From assembly GCF_003992665.1 (NCBI RefSeq), contig NZ_RZMX01000008.1, positions 186,001 through 250,000 of the forward strand: a stretch of 64,000 nucleotides of DNA, read 5' to 3'. Shown here one piece after another: positions 60,241 to 64,000 of the stretch. The translations under genes and the position numbers were made by a program. Below the pieces are notes generated by a model. It saw nothing but the letters and a program-made list of their open reading frames with translations, was not told where the DNA came from and made no database searches. The DNA is from Pelagibacterium montanilacus (GTDB lineage: Bacteria > Pseudomonadota > Alphaproteobacteria > Rhizobiales > Devosiaceae). The stretch's first letter is position 1. The number at the start of each line of letters is the position of its first letter.

Positions 60241-61518
60241 ATGACGACCATTACCGACCTCGAGGTTCTCGACCTGCGCTTTCCCACGTCCCAGCATCTG
60301 GACGGGTCAGACGCGATGAACCCCGATCCGGACTATTCGGCAGCCTATGTGATCCTGAGGACCGATACCGGAGAGGAAGGCCACGGGCTGACCTTCACCA
60401 TCGGGCGGGGCAACGAGATCTGCTGCGCGGCCATCGAGGCGATGCGCCATCTGGTCGCGGGGATCGACATGGCCGAGGTCGCCGCGGACATGGGCGCGTT
60501 TTGGCGGCACGTGACGTCCGACAGCCAGCTGCGCTGGATCGGCCCGGACAAAGGTGCCATCCATCTCGCGACCGGCGCGATCGTCAACGCGGTCTGGGAC
60601 CTTTACGCAAAGCTCGAGGGCAAGCCGCTCTGGCGTCTCATCGGCGAAATGAGCCCCGCCGAAATCGTCCGCTGCATCGACTTCCGCTACATCACCGACT
60701 GCATCACGCCAGAAGAAGCGCTGGCGCTTCTGGAAAAGCAGAGCGTCGGAAAGGCCGGGCGCATCGCCGACCTCGAGGCCAATGGCTACCCCTGCTACAC
60801 CACTTCGGCGGGCTGGCTCGGCTATCCCGACGACAAGCTGCGCCGGCTCTGCCAGGAGGCCATCGACCAGGGCTTCGACTTCGTCAAGCTCAAGGTCGGC
60901 CGCGACCGGGAGGACGACATCCGCCGCCTGCGGATCGCGCGCGAGACCATCGGCCCGGACCGCAAGCTGATGATCGACGCCAACCAGGTCTGGGAGGTCG
61001 ATACCGCCATCGATTGGCTCAAGGACCTCGCCTTCGCCGAGCCCTGGTTCATCGAGGAGCCCACCAGCCCCGACGACGTCGAGGGCCACCGCCGTATCCG
61101 CGAGGCCGTCGCTCCCATCAAGGTCGCGACCGGCGAGATGTGCCAGAACCGGATCATGTTCAAGCAGTTCATCATGCGCGGCGGCATCGACATCGTGCAG
61201 ATCGATTCCTGTCGCCTGGGCGGGGTCAACGAGATCCTCGCCGTCATGCTCATGGCCGCAAAGTACGAGCTGCCCGTCTGCCCCCATGCGGGCGGGGTGG
61301 GCCTGTGCGAATATGTCCAGCACCTCTCGATGATCGACTACATCGCCATCTCGGGCACCCATGAGGGGCGCGTGGCCGAATATGTCGACCATCTCCACGA
61401 GCATTTCGTGGACCCCTGCGTGGTGCGCGGGGCCGCCTACATGCCGCCCAGCGCGCCGGGCTATTCCATCGAGATCAAGCCCGAATCCCGGCAAACCTAC
61501 CGCTTCGCGCCGTCCTGA
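60241..61518 (+). CDS. L-fuconate dehydratase (enolase superfamily)
   Basis: The 425-residue protein has the mandelate-racemase-group catalytic set: Lys216 and Lys218 in VKLKVG, Asp246 and Asn248 in DANQVW, Glu272 in EEPTSPDD, Glu299 in TGEM and His349 in CPHAGGVGL. Spacing equals that of characterised L-fuconate dehydratases, each residue shifted by two. It removes water from L-fuconate to give 2-keto-3-deoxy-L-fuconate. It follows a sugar ABC importer. No fucose dehydrogenase or lactonase is named with certainty here, though an SDR or the Gfo enzyme could serve. Confidence 0.88.
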   Translation: MTTITDLEVLDLRFPTSQHLDGSDAMNPDPDYSAAYVILRTDTGEEGHGLTFTIGRGNEICCAAIEAMRHLVAGIDMAEVAADMGAFWRHVTSDSQLRWIGPDKGAIHLATGAIVNAVWDLYAKLEGKPLWRLIGEMSPAEIVRCIDFRYITDCITPEEALALLEKQSVGKAGRIADLEANGYPCYTTSAGWLGYPDDKLRRLCQEAIDQGFDFVKLKVGRDREDDIRRLRIARETIGPDRKLMIDANQVWEVDTAIDWLKDLAFAEPWFIEEPTSPDDVEGHRRIREAVAPIKVATGEMCQNRIMFKQFIMRGGIDIVQIDSCRLGGVNEILAVMLMAAKYELPVCPHAGGVGLCEYVQHLSMIDYIAISGTHEGRVAEYVDHLHEHFVDPCVVRGAAYMPPSAPGYSIEIKPESRQTYRFAPS

Positions 61519-61536
61519 CCCGCCACGCCGAAAGGC

Positions 61537-63474
61537 TCAGTTCCCGCCGGCGTTGAGCCGCTCGGCAATCAGCGCGTCCACCACGTCGGGGTCCGCGAGC
61601 GTCGAGGTGTCGCCCAGCGCCCCGCATTCGTTCTCGGCGATCTTGCGCAGGATGCGACGCATGATCTTGCCCGAACGCGTCTTGGGCAGCCCGGGCGCGA
61701 ACTGGATGAGATCGGGCGAGGCGATCGGCCCGATCTCGCCGCGCACCCAGTCGCGCAGCTCTCGGGTCAGCGTCTCGGCCGGCGCGGTGCCCGCCATCAG
61801 CGTCACATAGCAGTAAATTCCCTGCCCCTTGACGGGATGGGGATAGCCCACCACCGCCGCCTCGGACACCGCCCGATGGGACACCAGCGCACTCTCGATT
61901 TCCGCCGTCCCCAGCCGATGGCCCGACACGTTGAGCACGTCGTCCACCCGGCCCGTGATCCAGTAGTCCCCGTCTGCGTCCCGGCGCACCCCGTCACCGG
62001 TGAAGTAATAGCCCTTGTAGGTCGAGAAATAGGTTTCCACGAACCGTTCGTGGTCGCCCCAAAGGGTGCGTGCCTGCCCCGGCCAGCTCTGGGCGATCGC
62101 CAGCACCCCGCTCGCTTCGGTGTCTTCCACCACCTCGCCCTCGGCGGTGAGCACCACAGGCTCCACCCCGAAGAACGGATGGGTCGCCGACCCCGGCTTG
62201 GCGCCGGTCACCCCGGGCAGCGGGGTGATCATCACGCCGCCGGTTTCGGTCTGCCACCAGGTGTCCACGATATCGCAGCGCCCGCCCCCGACATGGCGGT
62301 GATACCAGTGCCAGGCTTCGGGGTTGATGGGCTCGCCCACGCTGCCGCACAGGCGCAGCGAGGAGAGAACGGCCCCCTCCAGCGGCTCCGTGCCCGCGCC
62401 CATCAGGGCCCGGATTGCCGTCGGGGCGGTGTAGAAGATATTGACCCTGTGCCGCTCGATGACCTGCCAGAACCGGGAGGCATCGGGCCAGTTGGGCACC
62501 CCCTCGAACATCACGGTGGTGACCCCGTTGGCGAGCGGTCCATAGACGATATAGGTGTGCCCGGTCACCCAGCCCACATCGGCCGTGCACCAGTAGACCT
62601 CGTCGGGGCGCGGATCGAAAATCATCTCGTGGGTCAGCCCCGCCCAGACCAGATAGCCCCCGGTGGTGTGCAGCACGCCCTTGGGCGCTCCGGTCGAGCC
62701 GGAGGTATAGAGAATGAACAACGGATCCTCGGCCCCCATGGGTTCGGGCTCGCACCGTGTGTCCGCATAGGCCGAGACATCGCGCCAGGAAACGTCCCGC
62801 CCCTCGGTCATTGCCACCGCGCCGCCGGTGTTCTCGACGACCAAGACCGTCTCGACCACGGGGCAGCGCGCCACCGCCTTGTCCACATTGGCCTTGAGCG
62901 GCACCGTGCGGCCGCCTCGCCTGCCCTCGTCGGCGGTCACGACCACCCTGCTGCCGCAATCGGTGATCCGGCCCGCCAGCGCATCCGGGGAGAACCCGCC
63001 GAACACCACGGAATGGACTGCCCCGATCCGCGCGCAGGCCAGCATGGCGAATGCGGCCTCCGGGATCATCGGCAGATAGATCGTCACGCGGTCCCCGCGC
63101 CTGACCCCCAGCCCCTTGAGAACATTGGCAAAACGGCACACCTCGTCGTGCAGCTGGTTGAAGGTGAACTGCCGCGCGCCATGGGAGGGATCGTCCGGCT
63201 CCCAGATCAGCGCCGTCTTGTCTCCATGGGTTGCCAGATGCCGGTCGATGCAATTGGCCGAGACATTGAGCACCCCATCCTCGAACCATTTGATCGAGAC
63301 GTCCGGATAGTCGAACCGCGCGTCCTTGACCCGGCTGTAAGGCACCATCCAGTCCAGCCGCCGGCCCTCCTGGGCCCAGAAGGCTTCCGGGTCGGCGATC
63401 GACGCCGCGTACCGGGCGGCGAACGTTTCCGGGCTCAGCCGCGTGTGCCGGCTGATGGGGGCCTGAGTGTTCAT
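61537..63474 (-). CDS. acsA: Acetyl-CoA synthetase (acetate-CoA ligase)
   Basis: The 645-residue AMP-forming ligase starts [15 protein letters not shown] behind GGGAGGAT. It has the core [75 protein letters not shown] and the C-terminal lysine Lys603 in [11 protein letters not shown], the residue acetylated in homologues. It activates acetate to acetyl-CoA in the cytosol. It is convergent with the dehydratase, with only 18 bp between stops. A stable hairpin lies just upstream of the ribosome site. Confidence 0.95.
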   Translation of the reverse strand: MNTQAPISRHTRLSPETFAARYAASIADPEAFWAQEGRRLDWMVPYSRVKDARFDYPDVSIKWFEDGVLNVSANCIDRHLATHGDKTALIWEPDDPSHGARQFTFNQLHDEVCRFANVLKGLGVRRGDRVTIYLPMIPEAAFAMLACARIGAVHSVVFGGFSPDALAGRITDCGSRVVVTADEGRRGGRTVPLKANVDKAVARCPVVETVLVVENTGGAVAMTEGRDVSWRDVSAYADTRCEPEPMGAEDPLFILYTSGSTGAPKGVLHTTGGYLVWAGLTHEMIFDPRPDEVYWCTADVGWVTGHTYIVYGPLANGVTTVMFEGVPNWPDASRFWQVIERHRVNIFYTAPTAIRALMGAGTEPLEGAVLSSLRLCGSVGEPINPEAWHWYHRHVGGGRCDIVDTWWQTETGGVMITPLPGVTGAKPGSATHPFFGVEPVVLTAEGEVVEDTEASGVLAIAQSWPGQARTLWGDHERFVETYFSTYKGYYFTGDGVRRDADGDYWITGRVDDVLNVSGHRLGTAEIESALVSHRAVSEAAVVGYPHPVKGQGIYCYVTLMAGTAPAETLTRELRDWVRGEIGPIASPDLIQFAPGLPKTRSGKIMRRILRKIAENECGALGDTSTLADPDVVDALIAERLNAGGN

Positions 63475-63492
63475 GAGCAAATCCTCCCGATT

Positions 63493-63521
63493 GCTCCGGA
63501 CGCATCGACCGCGTCCGGAGC
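63493..63521 (-). promoter_or_regulatory. Stable hairpin immediately upstream of the acsA ribosome site
   Basis: GCTCCGGACGC and GCGTCCGGAGC form a perfect 11-bp stem with a 7-base loop, ending 4 bases before the GGGAGG. No T-run follows on the minus strand, so it is a leader structure rather than a clear terminator for livF. Confidence 0.45.
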
Positions 63522-63622
63522 CTTTGTCGTTGATCGCTCCCCCACGCAGCCGCACCGCCATACCGCCGCCAGAGCGTGTTGTCGAAATCCCGGCGCGTCG
63601 TGCACGCCCGGCCGGCAAGCCG

Positions 63623-64000
<378 letters not shown>

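Overview
The window is GC-rich (clearly above 60 percent by eye), gene-dense bacterial DNA. Gene families and style (many TRAP and TTT transporters, CaiB and class I CoA-transferases, GntR/FCD and LysR regulators, a short dispersed palindromic repeat in the gaps) point to an alphaproteobacterium of the Hyphomicrobiales, possibly a Devosiaceae relative such as Pelagibacterium. The genus is inference only. I find 64 protein genes, two of them cut by the window edges, and no rRNA, tRNA, transposase, integrase or CRISPR array. Almost everything is uptake and breakdown of small organic acids, sugar acids and probably ring compounds, so this reads as a catabolic accessory region.

Layout. 1-7655 (minus): one tightly packed operon with a class I CoA-transferase-like pair, a CaiB/BaiF CoA-transferase, an acetolactate-synthase-like ThDP enzyme, DhaK, DhaL and a succinate-semialdehyde-type dehydrogenase cut by the left edge. 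Two AAACGTTT palindromes sit in front of it. 7819-8604: a lone family 2 glycosyltransferase. 8712-16446: TRAP system 1 (dctP, terminator, dctQ, dctM) with a DUF1330 protein and a DapA-family lyase, divergent from a GntR regulator, a quinone reductase, a cupin and a zinc alcohol dehydrogenase. 16635-26427: SDR, HisD-like dehydrogenase, FAD monooxygenase, TRAP system 2 split into divergent halves around a Gfo/Idh/MocA gene, TetR, and a cyclase-family hydrolase. 26510-31931: LLM flavin monooxygenase, alpha/beta hydrolase, 3-hydroxyisobutyrate-dehydrogenase-like enzyme and GlcG-like protein in an overlapping operon, then LysR and an ACMSD-like amidohydrolase. 32512-41756: aldehyde dehydrogenase, Gfo/Idh/MocA enzymes, azlCD with cupin/Ldh/ABM genes, flavin reductase plus carboxymuconolactone-decarboxylase-like protein, and a Gfo plus 6PGDH-like pair.

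41841-46765 (minus): TTT system 1 (tctB, tctA, tctC) with an AEC transporter and a 6PGDH-like enzyme, divergent from a second GntR closely resembling the first. 47835-49875: LysR and a DctP-like protein without a signal peptide. 49957-54160: TTT system 2 with a Tat-type binding protein and an SDR. 54392-61518: Gfo enzyme, IclR, then a divergent RbsA/RbsC/RbsB-type sugar ABC importer followed by L-fuconate dehydratase. 61537-64000: acetyl-CoA synthetase and the end of a LivF-type ATPase.

How it fits together. Each module pairs an importer with oxidoreductases, hydrolases or lyases and its own regulator. LLM monooxygenase, flavin reductase, FAD monooxygenase, enol-lactonase-like hydrolase, cyclase-family hydrolase, ACMSD-like amidohydrolase and the CoA-transferase-like pair together suggest opening of a cyclic substrate followed by CoA-dependent breakdown; the substrate cannot be read from the sequence.

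The best non-gene signals are a dispersed repeat of about 105 bp (seven full or partial copies), five of whose copies provide or abut the stop codon of a neighbouring gene; two related 16-bp palindromes (TTTATnnAGnGATAAA) that could tie the TetR gene to the FAD monooxygenase; and two perfect TTGTCCGGACAA palindromes 25 bp apart.
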